Positions 1-9,740 of a DNA stretch of 64,000 bases are shown piece by piece. A model generated the notes under the pieces. The model made no database searches. It was given only the letters and a program-made list of their open reading frames with translations, and had not been told where the DNA came from. Made by a program: the position numbers and the translations under genes. Every line of letters starts with the position of its first letter. Position 1 is the stretch's first letter. The stretch comes from Billgrantia endophytica (GTDB taxonomy: Bacteria; Pseudomonadota; Gammaproteobacteria; Pseudomonadales; Halomonadaceae): contig NZ_PNRF01000037.1 of NCBI RefSeq assembly GCF_002879615.1, positions 124,001-188,000 on the forward strand, written 5' to 3'.

Positions 1-1518
1 CTGCCCAAGCGACGCTGGTTCGCTACCAAGCAGGCGCGTATCGACCAGGTACGCATGCTCTACGTGACTCGCCTCGAGCACAGCCAGCACTCCATGCTGA
101 TCACGGAGCTGGAGGTTCAACACGCTCACGGCATCGAACGCTACCAGCTGCCCCTGGCGTTTCTCGGCGAGGAGGAGCAAGAGCAGACCAGCGCCCTGAC
201 TCAGCAGCTCGCCATGGCCCGTGTCCGCCGCTTCCACGAGGTGGGATTGCTGACCGATGCGCTGACACTGGACGCTTTCGCCCTGGCGGTTCTCGACGCC
301 ATGCGCCGAAGCGCCAAACTGCCTTGCGACACTGGCGAGATCCGTTTTCTGCCCACCGCCATCTTCGCCGAGCTGGAACTGCCCGAATCCCCGGATGTCG
401 TGCACCAGACCGCGGAGCAGTCCAACAGCTCGGTGGTCATCGGCCGCCAGCTGGTAATCAAGCTGTTCCGGCGTCTGGAATCGGGCCTGCACCCCGAGGC
501 GGAGATCGGCCGCTATCTCACCGAGCGGGGCTTTTCCCATATCGCTGCGCTGCATGGCGAAGTGACCCGCTTCGATGAGCAGGGCACGCCACAGACGCTG
601 ATGATTCTGCAGAGTTTCATCGACAACCAGGGCGATGCCTGGGCGTGGACCCGTGCCACGCTGGGACGCTCGGTTCGCGAGGCAATGGCAGATCGGGAGT
701 TGGGGTACGACAGGAAACTCGATGAGACGGTTTACGGCGCCAGCGAGGAGCTGGAGGCTTTCGCCACCACGTTGGGCAAGCGCCTGGGCGAGATGCACGT
801 CGTGCTGGGCTCGCCCAGTGACGACCCGGCCTTCCGCCCTGAGATTGCCCATGGCGCCCATGTCGGGCAGTGGGCGCGCCGGGTGCGTGAACGCGTCGAG
901 GAGGCCCTGGTGCTGCTGGAGCGCCACCAGGCGTCCTGCACCGATGCCGAGCGGCAGCTGGCGGAACGGATCCTGGCCGGCCGCGACACTCTCTCGGCCG
1001 CCATCGACCCCATTGCGAACCTGGCCGAGGGCAGTCTCCTCATCCGTATTCACGGCGACCTGCACCTCGGCCAGGTGCTGGTGGCGCACGACGATGCCTA
1101 CATCATCGATTTCGAGGGCGAGCCGGCCCGGCCGCTGGAGGAGCGCCGGGCCAAGGACAGCCCGCTGAGAGACGTCGCGGGAATGCTGCGCTCCTTCGAC
1201 TACGCCTTTGCCCAGATGGAAGAGGCATACGCGGGCGGCGAAGGCGATGAGGCGCAGGCCGGCCATGACGCGGCGGAACACTGCCTGCTACGCGCTCGCC
1301 AGGCGTTCCTCAACGCCTATTGGCAGGCCACGCTGGCACTGCCGCACGAGTGGAAGCACCCGGCCGGCGCGGCCGCGGCGGTCGACCTGTTCGTCCTCGA
1401 GAAAACCGCCTATGAAATCACCTACGAGATGTTCAATCGCCCCGCCTGGCTGGGCGTGCCGCTGCGTGGCCTGGCAGCGATCGTCGAACAATTGAGCGAA
1501 GGAGAGCCACATGCCTGA
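1..1518 (+). CDS. treS: Trehalose synthase/maltokinase fusion, C-terminal maltokinase part (5' end outside window)
   Basis: The frame is open from base 1 ([14 protein letters not shown]...), so the gene starts upstream; the ATG at 55 lies inside the domain and is not a start. The RRWFATK stretch is typical of the start of a maltokinase domain, often fused behind trehalose synthase (TreS). The aminoglycoside-phosphotransferase-like kinase core shows the catalytic loop HGDLHLGQ (His codon 1051, Asp codon 1057) and the metal-binding DFEGEP about 15 residues later. Maltokinase makes maltose-1-phosphate from maltose and ATP, feeding GlgE. The stop overlaps the glgB start by 8 nt, so the two are translationally coupled, matching the usual glgE/treS-mak/glgB order. 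The TreS half is inferred; only the kinase half is visible. Confidence 0.88.
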   Translation: MPKRRWFATKQARIDQVRMLYVTRLEHSQHSMLITELEVQHAHGIERYQLPLAFLGEEEQEQTSALTQQLAMARVRRFHEVGLLTDALTLDAFALAVLDAMRRSAKLPCDTGEIRFLPTAIFAELELPESPDVVHQTAEQSNSSVVIGRQLVIKLFRRLESGLHPEAEIGRYLTERGFSHIAALHGEVTRFDEQGTPQTLMILQSFIDNQGDAWAWTRATLGRSVREAMADRELGYDRKLDETVYGASEELEAFATTLGKRLGEMHVVLGSPSDDPAFRPEIAHGAHVGQWARRVRERVEEALVLLERHQASCTDAERQLAERILAGRDTLSAAIDPIANLAEGSLLIRIHGDLHLGQVLVAHDDAYIIDFEGEPARPLEERRAKDSPLRDVAGMLRSFDYAFAQMEEAYAGGEGDEAQAGHDAAEHCLLRARQAFLNAYWQATLALPHEWKHPAGAAAAVDLFVLEKTAYEITYEMFNRPAWLGVPLRGLAAIVEQLSEGEPHA

Positions 1519-3733
1519 TTTCACCACCAGGCCCATGCAGGACAAGACCCTGTGGCTACCGGAGGATGAAGCGGAGGCCCTGACGCGCGGCACGCACGGC
1601 AACCCGTTCTCGGTACTCGGTATCCATGAGAGCGACGACGGCCATTACCTGCGGACCTTCCTGCCCGGCGCGCTGGGGGTGGATGTCCTCGACCGCCAGG
1701 ACGGTTCCCTGTGCTGCTGCCTGACGGGCATGCAGGTGCCCGGGCTCTTCGCCGCCCGGCTGCCGCACACCGCCCCCTATACCCTGCGCATCCGCTGGAC
1801 CAGCGGGGAACAGCTTACCGAAGACCCTTACAGCTTCGGCCTGCTGCTCGGCGAAACGGACCTCTACCTCATTGGCGAGGGCACTCACCGCCGTCTGGGG
1901 CAATGCCTGGGCGCACAACCGATGGAGATCGAGGGTATCACGGGCGTACGTTTCGCCGTGTGGGCTCCCAACGCTCGTCGAGTCTCGGTTGTCGGCTCCT
2001 TCAACGACTGGGACGGGCGACGCCACGTGATGCGCCTGCGCCATCCCGCGGGGGTATGGGAGCTGTTCGTTCCGCGTATCGGTCCGCGGGAGTCCTACAA
2101 GTACGAAATCCTCGAGGCTAACGGCGCACTCGGCCTGCGGGCCGACCCGGTGGCGCTAGCCACCGAGACACCACCGGGCACCGCCTCGGTGATCGCCGAC
2201 ACCACGCCCTTCACCTGGCACGACGAGGCATGGCTCGCTCGGCGCCACTCGGTGCATGCGCCGAACCGGCCGCTCAGCATCTACGAGGTGCATGCCGCCT
2301 CATGGCGCAAGCACGGCGGCGACAACGGCGAGCTCTACAGCTGGCGCGAACTCGCCGAACACCTGGTCCCTTACGTGCTGGAGATGGGCTTCACCCACGT
2401 CGAGCTGCTGCCCATCATGGAACACCCCTTCGGCGGTTCCTGGGGTTACCAGCCGCTGAGCCAGTTCGCCCCCAGCGGACGCTTCGGCATGCCCGCCGAC
2501 TTCGCCTTCTTCGTCGATGCCTGCCACCGGGCGGGTCTCGGCGTGATTCTCGATTGGGTACCGGCTCACTTCCCCACCGACCCGCATGGCCTGGCACGCT
2601 TCGACGGCACTGCGCTTTACGAATACGAACACCCCTTCGAGGGCTTCCACCAGGACTGGGACACCTACATCTACAACCTGGGGAGACGCGAGGTCCATGG
2701 TTTCCTGCTGGCTTCGGCACTTCACTGGCTGCGGCATTTCCATGTCGATGCGCTGCGCGTCGACGCCGTTGCGTCGATGCTCTATCGCAACTACTCGCGC
2801 AATGAGGGCGAGTGGATTCCGAACAAGCATGGCGGCCATGAAAACCTCGAGACGATCGACTTTCTGCGTCACCTCAACGAGGTGGTAGCCAACGAAGTGC
2901 CCGGTGCCATGATGATCGCCGAGGAATCCACGGCCTGGCCCGGCGTCACCCGATCCACCGCCGAAGGTGCGCTAGGCTTCACCTACAAATGGAACATGGG
3001 CTGGATGCACGACACTCTGAACTATATCGGAGAGGACCCCATTCATCGCCGCCATCACCACCACAATATGACCTTTCCCATGGTCTATGCCTTCTCCGAG
3101 CGCTACGTGCTGCCGATCTCTCACGACGAAGTGGTCCACGGCAAGGGCTCGCTGATAGGAAAGATGCCCGGTGATGAGTGGCAGCAGTTCGCCAACCTGC
3201 GTGCCTACCTCGCCATCATGTGGACACAGCCCGGCAAGAAGCTGCTGTTCATGGGCTGCGAGTTCGGCCAGTGGCGCGAGTGGAGCCACGATCGCGAACT
3301 CGACTGGTCGCTGCTCGGCGAACCTCGCCATGCCGGCATTCGCCAGTTGCTTACCGACCTCAACCGGCTCTATGCGGAACATCCCGCGCTGCATGAATGC
3401 GACAGCGAGCCCCGGGGTTTCACCTGGGTGGTGAGCGACGATGACGATAATAGCGTCTTTGCCTGGCTACGCCTGAGCGCGACGGGCGAACCGATGCTGG
3501 TGGTCGCCAACATGACGCCGGTGCCCCGGGAGGGTTACCGCCTGGGCGTACCCCGCCCGGGATGCTGGGAAACCATCTTCAACAGCGACGCCGGGTGCTA
3601 TGGCGGCTCCAACCTGGGCGTCCCGGGCCAGTTGATGACGGATGACGCGCCTCTTCACGGCCAGATCGCCAGCCTATCGATGACGCTACCACCGCTGGCG
3701 GTGGTGATACTGCGACCTGCCGAGCCGGCCTGA
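1511..3733 (+). CDS. glgB: 1,4-alpha-glucan branching enzyme
   Basis: A 740-residue protein, the usual length for GlgB. Order: N-terminal domain (about 1-120), CBM48 (about 130-230, [20 protein letters not shown]), GH13 catalytic barrel (about 255-620), C-terminal all-beta domain. Catalytic motifs are intact: nucleophile Asp about 418 in DALRVDAV, acid/base Glu about 471 in MIAEES, and SHDEVVHGK for the third acidic residue. The enzyme adds alpha-1,6 branches to linear alpha-1,4 glucan. Position directly after a maltokinase points to the GlgE pathway from trehalose/maltose rather than the GlgC/GlgA route. The start overlaps the upstream gene, with GGAG (1500-1503) about 7 nt before the ATG. 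Confidence 0.97.
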   Translation: MPDFTTRPMQDKTLWLPEDEAEALTRGTHGNPFSVLGIHESDDGHYLRTFLPGALGVDVLDRQDGSLCCCLTGMQVPGLFAARLPHTAPYTLRIRWTSGEQLTEDPYSFGLLLGETDLYLIGEGTHRRLGQCLGAQPMEIEGITGVRFAVWAPNARRVSVVGSFNDWDGRRHVMRLRHPAGVWELFVPRIGPRESYKYEILEANGALGLRADPVALATETPPGTASVIADTTPFTWHDEAWLARRHSVHAPNRPLSIYEVHAASWRKHGGDNGELYSWRELAEHLVPYVLEMGFTHVELLPIMEHPFGGSWGYQPLSQFAPSGRFGMPADFAFFVDACHRAGLGVILDWVPAHFPTDPHGLARFDGTALYEYEHPFEGFHQDWDTYIYNLGRREVHGFLLASALHWLRHFHVDALRVDAVASMLYRNYSRNEGEWIPNKHGGHENLETIDFLRHLNEVVANEVPGAMMIAEESTAWPGVTRSTAEGALGFTYKWNMGWMHDTLNYIGEDPIHRRHHHHNMTFPMVYAFSERYVLPISHDEVVHGKGSLIGKMPGDEWQQFANLRAYLAIMWTQPGKKLLFMGCEFGQWREWSHDRELDWSLLGEPRHAGIRQLLTDLNRLYAEHPALHECDSEPRGFTWVVSDDDDNSVFAWLRLSATGEPMLVVANMTPVPREGYRLGVPRPGCWETIFNSDAGCYGGSNLGVPGQLMTDDAPLHGQIASLSMTLPPLAVVILRPAEPA

Positions 3734-3751
3734 GCCGGCCTGAGCCGGCCT
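3722..3751 (+). repeat. Three tandem copies of a 10-bp unit across the glgB stop codon
   Basis: The unit gagccggcct occurs three times head to tail (3722-3731, 3732-3741, 3742-3751). The first copy encodes the last codons of glgB and contributes the first base of the TGA at 3731-3733. This is probably slipped-strand duplication. It does not change the ORF because the stop falls at the first unit boundary. Confidence 0.9.
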
Positions 3752-3896
3752 GGTTGATCACGCGCCATCGTCGACGGTTCCCAGCCCGACCCGTTCGACG
3801 TCCCGGTTTCCATGAGGAACAGAAGCGCAAGCGGCTGGGCGAGGCGCATGGGACCGAAAGTCGGACGACCCAAGGCAACATGGAACCGGAAGTCCT

Positions 3897-4844
3897 TCAG
3901 TCGGCGTGCAGACGGGTCAAGGCGAAGCCTGCAATGGCGGTATCCTGGACACCGGTCCCCGTCAAGTCGCAGACGGTAATGGCCGCCTCCGTCACCCGCA
4001 GTTTCTGATTTTCCGCAACCACTCTTCCCAGTTCATGAACCTTGAACGGAGTCGCCCGACCGGCAAATGCCTTCAACTCACCGTTGTTCTCGCTCTGCGC
4101 ATGCGTGTCGCAGACGAAGGCGTCGGCACGGGTCAACACCGACGCGTCGAGCTCACGCTTCTCCGGGCTGTCGGAGCCCATGGCGGTGACATGCACGCCC
4201 TCGGGCAGGTCACGGGCATGCAGCAGCGGTACTCGCGACGGGGTGGTGGTGACGACGATATCGGCCTGTCGGCAGGCATCGTGCACGCGGTCATGGACAT
4301 GGACGGCGACCCCTTGCTCCCGCATGCGCTCGGCGCAGGCCTCGGCGGCCTCGCGACGGCGTGCCCAGATGTCGACGGTATCGATGTCGCGCACCAGACG
4401 AAGCGCTTCGACCTGCCGCTTCGCCTGCTCACCCGCTCCCAGCACCGCCACTCGACGGCTGTTCTTGCGGGACAGGTGCTTGGCGGCAATGGCCCCGGCC
4501 AGTGCCGTGCGCGCCATGGTCAGGTAGCCTTCGTCGAAGAGCACGGCTTCCACCAGCCCGGTCTCGGCGGAGAAGACCATCATCAGACCATTGAGACTCG
4601 GCAAGCCACGTTCGGGATTATCGAAGGCGCCGGTGCTGACCTTGATGGCATAGCGCTCCCATCCTGCTATGTGGGCGGTCTTGACGTCGACCTCGCTATT
4701 GAACTCCTCCATGGACATCGACAGGATCGGCGGCTGTACCGCCTCGCCCTGCCCTAGCGCGGCAAAGCCGGCCTCCACCCGGGCCAGGGCCTCCAGGTCG
4801 ATCTTGACCACCGCTTCGATGTCGGCGCGCTGGTAGAGCCGCAT
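3897..4844 (-). CDS. eutC: Ornithine cyclodeaminase-family protein of hydroxyectoine degradation (EutC)
   Basis: About 315 residues of the ornithine cyclodeaminase/mu-crystallin family. The NAD-binding Rossmann motif VAVLGAGEQAK is near residue 145, preceded by the family's YLTMARTALAGAIAAKHL segment. Such proteins occur beside EutB in ectoine/hydroxyectoine utilisation loci and are assigned to 5-hydroxyectoine breakdown; the exact reaction is not visible here. A GTG at 4850 would overlap the ribosome binding site, whereas the ATG at 4844 has AGGAGG (minus strand, 4855-4850) with 5 nt spacing, so the ATG was chosen. It lies 41 bp after eutB and is the last gene of the cluster. Confidence 0.88.
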   Translation of the reverse strand: MRLYQRADIEAVVKIDLEALARVEAGFAALGQGEAVQPPILSMSMEEFNSEVDVKTAHIAGWERYAIKVSTGAFDNPERGLPSLNGLMMVFSAETGLVEAVLFDEGYLTMARTALAGAIAAKHLSRKNSRRVAVLGAGEQAKRQVEALRLVRDIDTVDIWARRREAAEACAERMREQGVAVHVHDRVHDACRQADIVVTTTPSRVPLLHARDLPEGVHVTAMGSDSPEKRELDASVLTRADAFVCDTHAQSENNGELKAFAGRATPFKVHELGRVVAENQKLRVTEAAITVCDLTGTGVQDTAIAGFALTRLHAD

Positions 4845-4885
4845 GAACACCTCCTGGCTGTAGCCCGGTTGATGCTGTATTCACC

Positions 4886-5887
4886 CTATCGATTGGCCAT
4901 TCTCCGTGCCCGGTCGAAGGTTTCAAGGGACACGCCGTTGCCGGAGACGATCAGCGCCACGCGCTGCCCCCGCACCTCGATCTGGTGCTCGGCGATGGCG
5001 GCCAGGCCAACGGCGGCGGCACCTTCCACCAACATCTTCTCATGCTCGAGGAGATCGACCATGGCATGGGCGATTGCCGGCTCCGACACCTGATAATGGT
5101 CATCCATCACCTCATCCACCAGCGCCAGGGTGCAGCGATTGTCGAGCCCGATACCGCCACCCAGGGAGTCGCCCAGGCTCTCGATCTCCTCCACCTCGAC
5201 GGGGCGACCCGCCCTGAGGCTCTCCCACATCGCCGCCCCCCGGGAAAGGCTGACACCGGTGATCCGGGTACCGGGGCGAATGGCCTTGATCGCCGCGCCG
5301 ATGCCGCCCAGCAGCCCACCGCCGGAGAGCCCGACGATCACCTGGTCGAGTTCCGGTGCGTCTTCCATGAGTTCGATACCGATGGTGCCCTGCCCCGCGG
5401 CGATCAGCGGGTCGTCGAAAGGCGGGATCAGCGTCATGCCCTGATCGCGCACGAGGCGCTCGGCTTCACCGAAGGCCTCGTCCTGGCTCCGTCCGATGCG
5501 CCTGGCTTCGACACCCAACGCCTCGATGGCGGCCACCTTGTTGTCCGGCACCAGGCGCGAGAGACAGATCACCGCCGGCACGCCGAGGCGGGAAGCGGCA
5601 AGGGCCACCGCCCGACCATGATTGCCGGTGGAGGCAGTGGTGACGCCTGCATTGAGCGCATCGCGACCATGACGCTCGATCAGTGCCGCGATCATGTTGG
5701 TGGCACCCCGCAGCTTGAAGGCCCCGCTGGGCTGGCAGGTTTCCAGCTTCAGATGGATATCGGCATCGAAGCGTGCGGAGAGCGCCGCCGAGCGGACCAG
5801 CGGCGAGCGCACCACCCGGCCGGCGATGCGCTGGCGTGCCTCATAAACCAGGGCCGGCGTAACCCCATGACGTGGCAGCATGGTCAT
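4886..5887 (-). CDS. eutB: PLP-dependent threonine dehydratase-like enzyme of hydroxyectoine degradation (EutB)
   Basis: 333 residues of the serine/threonine dehydratase fold. The PLP lysine is Lys58 in PSGAFKLRGA, followed by the Asn loop TASTGNHGRAVALA and the glycine-rich phosphate cup GLSGGGLLGGIGAA. In hydroxyectoine users EutB acts with EutC on the hydroxylated diaminobutyrate branch, probably by beta-elimination of the hydroxyl group (family knowledge). The frame is open upstream, but homology begins only at MTMLPRHG; the ATG at 5887 has only a weak GAGAG before it. A strong stem-loop (5912-5944) lies in the 110-bp gap after doeD. A generic catabolic threonine dehydratase is less likely given the context. 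Confidence 0.88.
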   Translation of the reverse strand: MTMLPRHGVTPALVYEARQRIAGRVVRSPLVRSAALSARFDADIHLKLETCQPSGAFKLRGATNMIAALIERHGRDALNAGVTTASTGNHGRAVALAASRLGVPAVICLSRLVPDNKVAAIEALGVEARRIGRSQDEAFGEAERLVRDQGMTLIPPFDDPLIAAGQGTIGIELMEDAPELDQVIVGLSGGGLLGGIGAAIKAIRPGTRITGVSLSRGAAMWESLRAGRPVEVEEIESLGDSLGGGIGLDNRCTLALVDEVMDDHYQVSEPAIAHAMVDLLEHEKMLVEGAAAVGLAAIAEHQIEVRGQRVALIVSGNGVSLETFDRARRMANR

Positions 5888-5911
5888 CTCTCGCGATCGT
5901 ATCGGGTACGA

Positions 5912-5944
5912 ACCCAAGCCGGACCACAAGGGTCCGGCTTGGGT
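5912..5944 (-). promoter_or_regulatory. Perfect 14-bp stem-loop between doeD and eutB
   Basis: Arms 5912-5925 (acccaagccggacc) and 5931-5944 (ggtccggcttgggt) pair perfectly around the loop acaag. No T-run follows on the minus strand, so it is not a classical intrinsic terminator. It sits 24 bp before the eutB start and 53 bp after the doeD stop, a good place for mRNA processing, 3'-end protection or partial termination. Confidence 0.75.
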
Positions 5945-5997
5945 ACTGAACTCGAGTATAGCGACCCCTGCCGCGGCTCCCCACGGCAGAGTCACCG

Positions 5998-7422
5998 TCA
6001 GTTGACTGACATGGTGACCTCGAGAGCGCCTTCGCGGACCAGTTCGTCGGTCACCTTGTCCACCGCACGCCTGGCACGGGCAACGATCTCGTCGACTTCG
6101 GCGCGGGTGGTGGTCAGCGGTGGCGCAAAGCCCAGGATATCGCCCTGGGGCATGGCGCGCGCGATCAGGTTCTCGTCGAGTGCCGCGGCGGCAATACGCG
6201 GACCGACCTTGAGCGCCGGGTCGAAGTCCTCGCGACGGGTCGGGTCGGCGGAAAATTCCAGCGCCGCCAGCATGCCCACGCCACGCACGTTGCCCACCGC
6301 CGGGTGATCGCCGAAGGCGGCCTGCATCTGCCGCTGCAGGTAGGCGCCGGTCTCGGCGGCGTTCTGCGTCAAGCCTTCCCGCTCGATGATCGCCAGGTTG
6401 GCCAGGCCCGCGGCGCAGCCCAGGGCGTGACCGGAATAGGTCCAGCCGTGACCGATGGGACCGTACTCCCCGGTGCCCTGCTCGAGCACCGCCCACACCC
6501 GGTCGCCGACGATCACGCCGGAAAGCGGCTGGTAGGCGCTGGTCAGGCCCTTGGCCACGGTGATCAGGTCGGGCTTGATGCCGTAGTGGTGGCTGCCGAA
6601 GTCGGTGCCGATCCGCCCGAAGCCGCAGACCACCTCGTCGGCGATCAGCAGTATGTCGTACTTGGCCAGCACCGCCTGGATCTCGCTCCAGTAGCCTTCC
6701 GGCGGCGGCACGATACCGCCGGTGCCGAGCACCGGCTCGCCGATGAAGGCGGCCACGGTTTCCGGCCCCTCGGCCAGGATCATCTCCTCGAGCCTGGCCG
6801 CGCAGTGCGTCGAGAACTCGCGTTCGGTCATGCCTTCCAGCTCCGCGGCGCGCTGGTAGTAGAACGGCGCCTCGGTATGACGAATGGTATCGATGGGCAG
6901 GTCGAAGTGGTCGTGGAACGCCTTGAGGCCGGTCAACGAGCCGGAGGCGATACCGGAGCCGTGATAGCCGCGCATGCGCGAGATGACCTTCTTCTTCCGC
7001 GGACGACCCAGCACGTTGTTGTAGTAGCGCACGATCTTGAGCTGGGTCTCGTTGGCGTCAGAGCCTGACATGCCGTAGTAGACCTTGGACATGCCGGGAC
7101 CGGCGAGCTCGAGGATCTTCTCGGACAGCGCGATCTGCGGCTCGTTGGAGTGCCCCACATAGGTGTGATAGTAGGAAAGTTCGAGCGCCTGCTGGTAGAT
7201 GGCCTCGGCCACCTCGGTGCGGCCATAGCCGATGTTGACGCAGTACAGCCCGGCGAACCCGTCGATGAACTCGCGGCCGTCCTTGTCGACGATATGGATG
7301 CCCTTGCCACCGGTAATCACGCGACCCGGTGCATCGCCATGGGCGAAGTCGCGCAGGTGGGTGGAGGCGTGGAAGGTGACCTTGCGGTCACGCTCGATCA
7401 GATCGCGGTGCTGCTGGTTCAT
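5998..7422 (-). CDS. doeD: Diaminobutyrate transaminase of ectoine degradation (DoeD)
   Basis: 474 residues, class III PLP aminotransferase. Asp262 in ADEVVCGFGR would contact the PLP ring nitrogen and Lys291 in TVAKGLTSAY would form the Schiff base; SGSDANETQLKIVRYY (about 119-134) is the cofactor phosphate region. In Halomonas elongata DoeD converts L-2,4-diaminobutyrate to aspartate 4-semialdehyde, passed to DoeC. It lies between doeC and eutB on the same strand, with 102 bp to doeC. The start ATG at 7422 opens MNQQHRDLIERDRK, as in close homologues. Sequence alone would also allow another omega-transaminase; the context makes DoeD the clear choice. Confidence 0.93.
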   Translation of the reverse strand: MNQQHRDLIERDRKVTFHASTHLRDFAHGDAPGRVITGGKGIHIVDKDGREFIDGFAGLYCVNIGYGRTEVAEAIYQQALELSYYHTYVGHSNEPQIALSEKILELAGPGMSKVYYGMSGSDANETQLKIVRYYNNVLGRPRKKKVISRMRGYHGSGIASGSLTGLKAFHDHFDLPIDTIRHTEAPFYYQRAAELEGMTEREFSTHCAARLEEMILAEGPETVAAFIGEPVLGTGGIVPPPEGYWSEIQAVLAKYDILLIADEVVCGFGRIGTDFGSHHYGIKPDLITVAKGLTSAYQPLSGVIVGDRVWAVLEQGTGEYGPIGHGWTYSGHALGCAAGLANLAIIEREGLTQNAAETGAYLQRQMQAAFGDHPAVGNVRGVGMLAALEFSADPTRREDFDPALKVGPRIAAAALDENLIARAMPQGDILGFAPPLTTTRAEVDEIVARARRAVDKVTDELVREGALEVTMSVN

Positions 7423-7524
7423 GGTGCCCTCTATATTCGATTTGATAGCAGTTCTTTTCCCGCGGCTTCCCGGCGACAGGGGCCGCTCTTTCTCAAATTC
7501 TTAGGCCTGGCGAGCCCTGCATCC

Positions 7525-9018
7525 CTAACTGCCCGACACCGATGGCATGGCACCCAGGCAGTAGTACTTCGTCTCCAGGAACTCGTCGATGCCGGTGATA
7601 CCTCCTTCGCGCCCCAGCCCCGACTGCTTGACGCCGCCGAAGGGAACGGGCGGGCCGGTCATCTTCACCGAGTTGACGCTGACCATGCCGAACTCCAGCG
7701 CCCGCAGCAGCTTCCAGATACGGCGGATGTCATGGGTATAGACGTAGGCGGCGAGGCCATATTCGGTGTCGTTGGCCATCTCGATCACCTGGTCGTCGTC
7801 ACTGTACGCGGTCACACCGGCCACCGGTGCAAAATTCTCTTCCCGCCATACCGTCATCTTCGGCGTCACCCCGGTCAGCAGGGTGGGCATGAAGAAGTTG
7901 GGGCCTGGCGCCTGGCTCTGGTCGCCGGACACCAGGGTGGCGCCCCGGGAGATCGCATCGTCGACGATCGCGGCGGCCTTCTCCACGGCCTGACGATGAA
8001 TCAATGGCCCCAGGTCGATCTCGCTCTCCAGGCCATTGCCCACGGTCAGCGCCGCCATGCGCTCGGCGAAATGTTCGACGAACTCGTCATGGATCGACTC
8101 GTGCACCAGGATGCGGTTGGCTGCCAGGCAGTCCTGTCCGGCGGTCTGGAACTTGGCCGCCGCCGCGGCGAAGGCGGCCTCCCCGGGGTCCATGTCCGGT
8201 CCGACGATGAAGGGTGCGTTGCCGCCGAGCTCCATGGAGAGACGCTTGACGGTACCGGCGCTCTGCTCGATCAGCAGCTTTCCCACCCGGGTGGAGCCGG
8301 TGAATGACAGCGCCTTGACCCGCTCCTCGCCGCACAGGATCTTCGACACCTCGGCGGGCTCGCCCAGCACGACGTTGAACACCCCATCCGGAATGCCGGC
8401 ACGCTCGGCCAGTTCAGCCAGGGCCAGCGCCGAGAAGGGCGTTTCCCCGGCTGGCTTGACGATCACCGGGCAGCCCGCGGCCATGGCGGCGGCGGCCTTG
8501 CGGGTGATCATCGCCAGCGGGAAGTTCCAGGGCGTGATCAACGCCGCGATACCCACCGGCTCCTTGAGGGTGCCCAGTGCCGCATTGGGGATGTGGCTGG
8601 GAATGGTCTCGCCGAAGGTGCGCTTGCCCTCCTCGGCGAACCAGCGCACGAAGCTGGCGCCATACTCGACTTCACCGCGGGCATCCGGCAGCGGCTTGCC
8701 CTGCTCCAGGGTCATCAGCTTGGCCAGGTCCTCACGGTTGGCCTGCAACAGGTCGTACCAGGCCAGCAGGCGCTCGCAGCGCTCGTCGGCACGCAGCGCG
8801 CGCCAATGGACGAAGGCCGCCTCGGCAGCGTCCACGGCCTCGCGGATCTGATGGGCTTCCAACCAGGGAATATGGCCCAGCGCCTCGCCCGTGGCGGGAT
8901 CGAACACCGCCTCCTCCCGGCCGCCGTCACCATGGGTCCATTTGCCGTTCACATAGGCGTACTGGCGGAACAGGCGAGGATCGTCGAGTTGTACGGACGG
9001 AATAGTGGACAGTTTCAT
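7525..9018 (-). CDS. doeC: Aspartate-semialdehyde dehydrogenase of ectoine degradation (DoeC)
   Basis: 497 residues, NAD(P)-dependent aldehyde dehydrogenase of the succinate-semialdehyde dehydrogenase type. Catalytic Cys297 is in TAGQDCLAANR, the general-base Glu263 in SMELGGNAPF, and the cofactor site includes ITPWNFPLAM and FTGSTRVGK. DoeC oxidises aspartate semialdehyde to aspartate, the last step of ectoine catabolism. The ORF extends upstream, but the ATG at 9018 is preceded by GGGGAGG (about 9028-9022), and family homology starts there. The 204-bp gap to doeX suggests a separate promoter or an attenuation site for doeC. Confidence 0.93.
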   Translation of the reverse strand: MKLSTIPSVQLDDPRLFRQYAYVNGKWTHGDGGREEAVFDPATGEALGHIPWLEAHQIREAVDAAEAAFVHWRALRADERCERLLAWYDLLQANREDLAKLMTLEQGKPLPDARGEVEYGASFVRWFAEEGKRTFGETIPSHIPNAALGTLKEPVGIAALITPWNFPLAMITRKAAAAMAAGCPVIVKPAGETPFSALALAELAERAGIPDGVFNVVLGEPAEVSKILCGEERVKALSFTGSTRVGKLLIEQSAGTVKRLSMELGGNAPFIVGPDMDPGEAAFAAAAAKFQTAGQDCLAANRILVHESIHDEFVEHFAERMAALTVGNGLESEIDLGPLIHRQAVEKAAAIVDDAISRGATLVSGDQSQAPGPNFFMPTLLTGVTPKMTVWREENFAPVAGVTAYSDDDQVIEMANDTEYGLAAYVYTHDIRRIWKLLRALEFGMVSVNSVKMTGPPVPFGGVKQSGLGREGGITGIDEFLETKYYCLGAMPSVSGS

Positions 9019-9081
9019 GGGTACCTCCCCTGACACCGGCCCAACCTGATCGTGCTTAGCCGGCAATGACAAAAATGGCCA

Positions 9082-9099
9082 AGCAGCCCGATGGCTGCT
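9082..9099 (-). terminator. Short stem-loop with nearby T-run in the doeX-doeC gap
   Basis: On the minus strand a 7-bp stem (agcagcc/ggctgct, 9082-9088 with 9093-9099, 4-base loop) is followed by TGGCCATTTTTG. The five T residues begin several bases after the stem, so it is a weak intrinsic terminator or attenuator at best. It lies upstream of doeC and downstream of doeX. Confidence 0.4.
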
Positions 9100-9222
9100 C
9101 GATGTGTATAGGGTAAGGGCCAAGAGGCGTCAGGACTTTTCGATCACTGTCATGTCCGATTCGTTTTTTTTTGTCCTTTGCCGTTAAGTTGCGGTTTTTT
9201 CTGCGCCTCCACATTCCCGGGC

Positions 9223-9696
9223 TCAGGCCAGGCCTTCTGGCAACAGGTGCGGGCTCTTCTGCTTGACCGTCTTGGTCACGATGTAGGTGAAGTAGCGCTC
9301 GATACCGACGTCGGAAATCAACCACTCGTCGATCAGGCGCTGGTAGGCATCGACCGAACCGCTCTCCACCTTGATCAGGTAGTCGACGCCGCCACCCACC
9401 GCCACGCATTCCGTGACCTCGGGGGTTTCGTGCACCAGCGCCTCGAAGCGGGCGAAGCTGGCCGCATTGTGCTGCTTGAGCTCGATTTGAACCCACACCG
9501 GCGTGCGGCGCACCAGGGCATCGGGATTGATGCGGGCACTATAGCCTTCGATGATGCCGGCCTTTTCCAGGCGTCGTACCCGCTCCCAGCAGGGGCTGAC
9601 CGAAAGGCTGATGGCCTCGGCCAGCCTGGACTTGGTAATGCGCCCATCACGAGACAGTATTTCGAGGATTTTCAGGTCGTAGCGGTCGAGCTTCAT
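9223..9696 (-). CDS. doeX: Lrp/AsnC-family regulator of ectoine degradation (DoeX)
   Basis: 157 residues. The N-terminal winged helix-turn-helix (about 1-55, DLKILEILSRDGRITKSRLA...WERVRRLEKAGII) is followed by a Lrp effector/oligomerisation (RAM) domain with the glycine motif VGGGVDYLIKV. DoeX sits between doeB and doeC in Halomonas elongata and binds DNA of the doe locus. The ATG at 9696 (MKLDRYDLK) matches family N-termini; an upstream TTG at 9726 would add ten unlikely residues. It is 44 bp after doeB and probably co-transcribed with doeA-doeB. It is one of two regulators at this locus, with the MocR protein at 12204. Confidence 0.92.
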   Translation of the reverse strand: MKLDRYDLKILEILSRDGRITKSRLAEAISLSVSPCWERVRRLEKAGIIEGYSARINPDALVRRTPVWVQIELKQHNAASFARFEALVHETPEVTECVAVGGGVDYLIKVESGSVDAYQRLIDEWLISDVGIERYFTYIVTKTVKQKSPHLLPEGLA

Positions 9697-9740
9697 GTTC
9701 TTTTTCAGATTCCTTGCGTCTATCAAGAGTCCTGGGCTCC

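Noticed and set aside
5888-6496. N-terminal extension of the EutB frame
   Set aside because: Overlaps doeD and the stem-loop; EutB homology begins at 5887.
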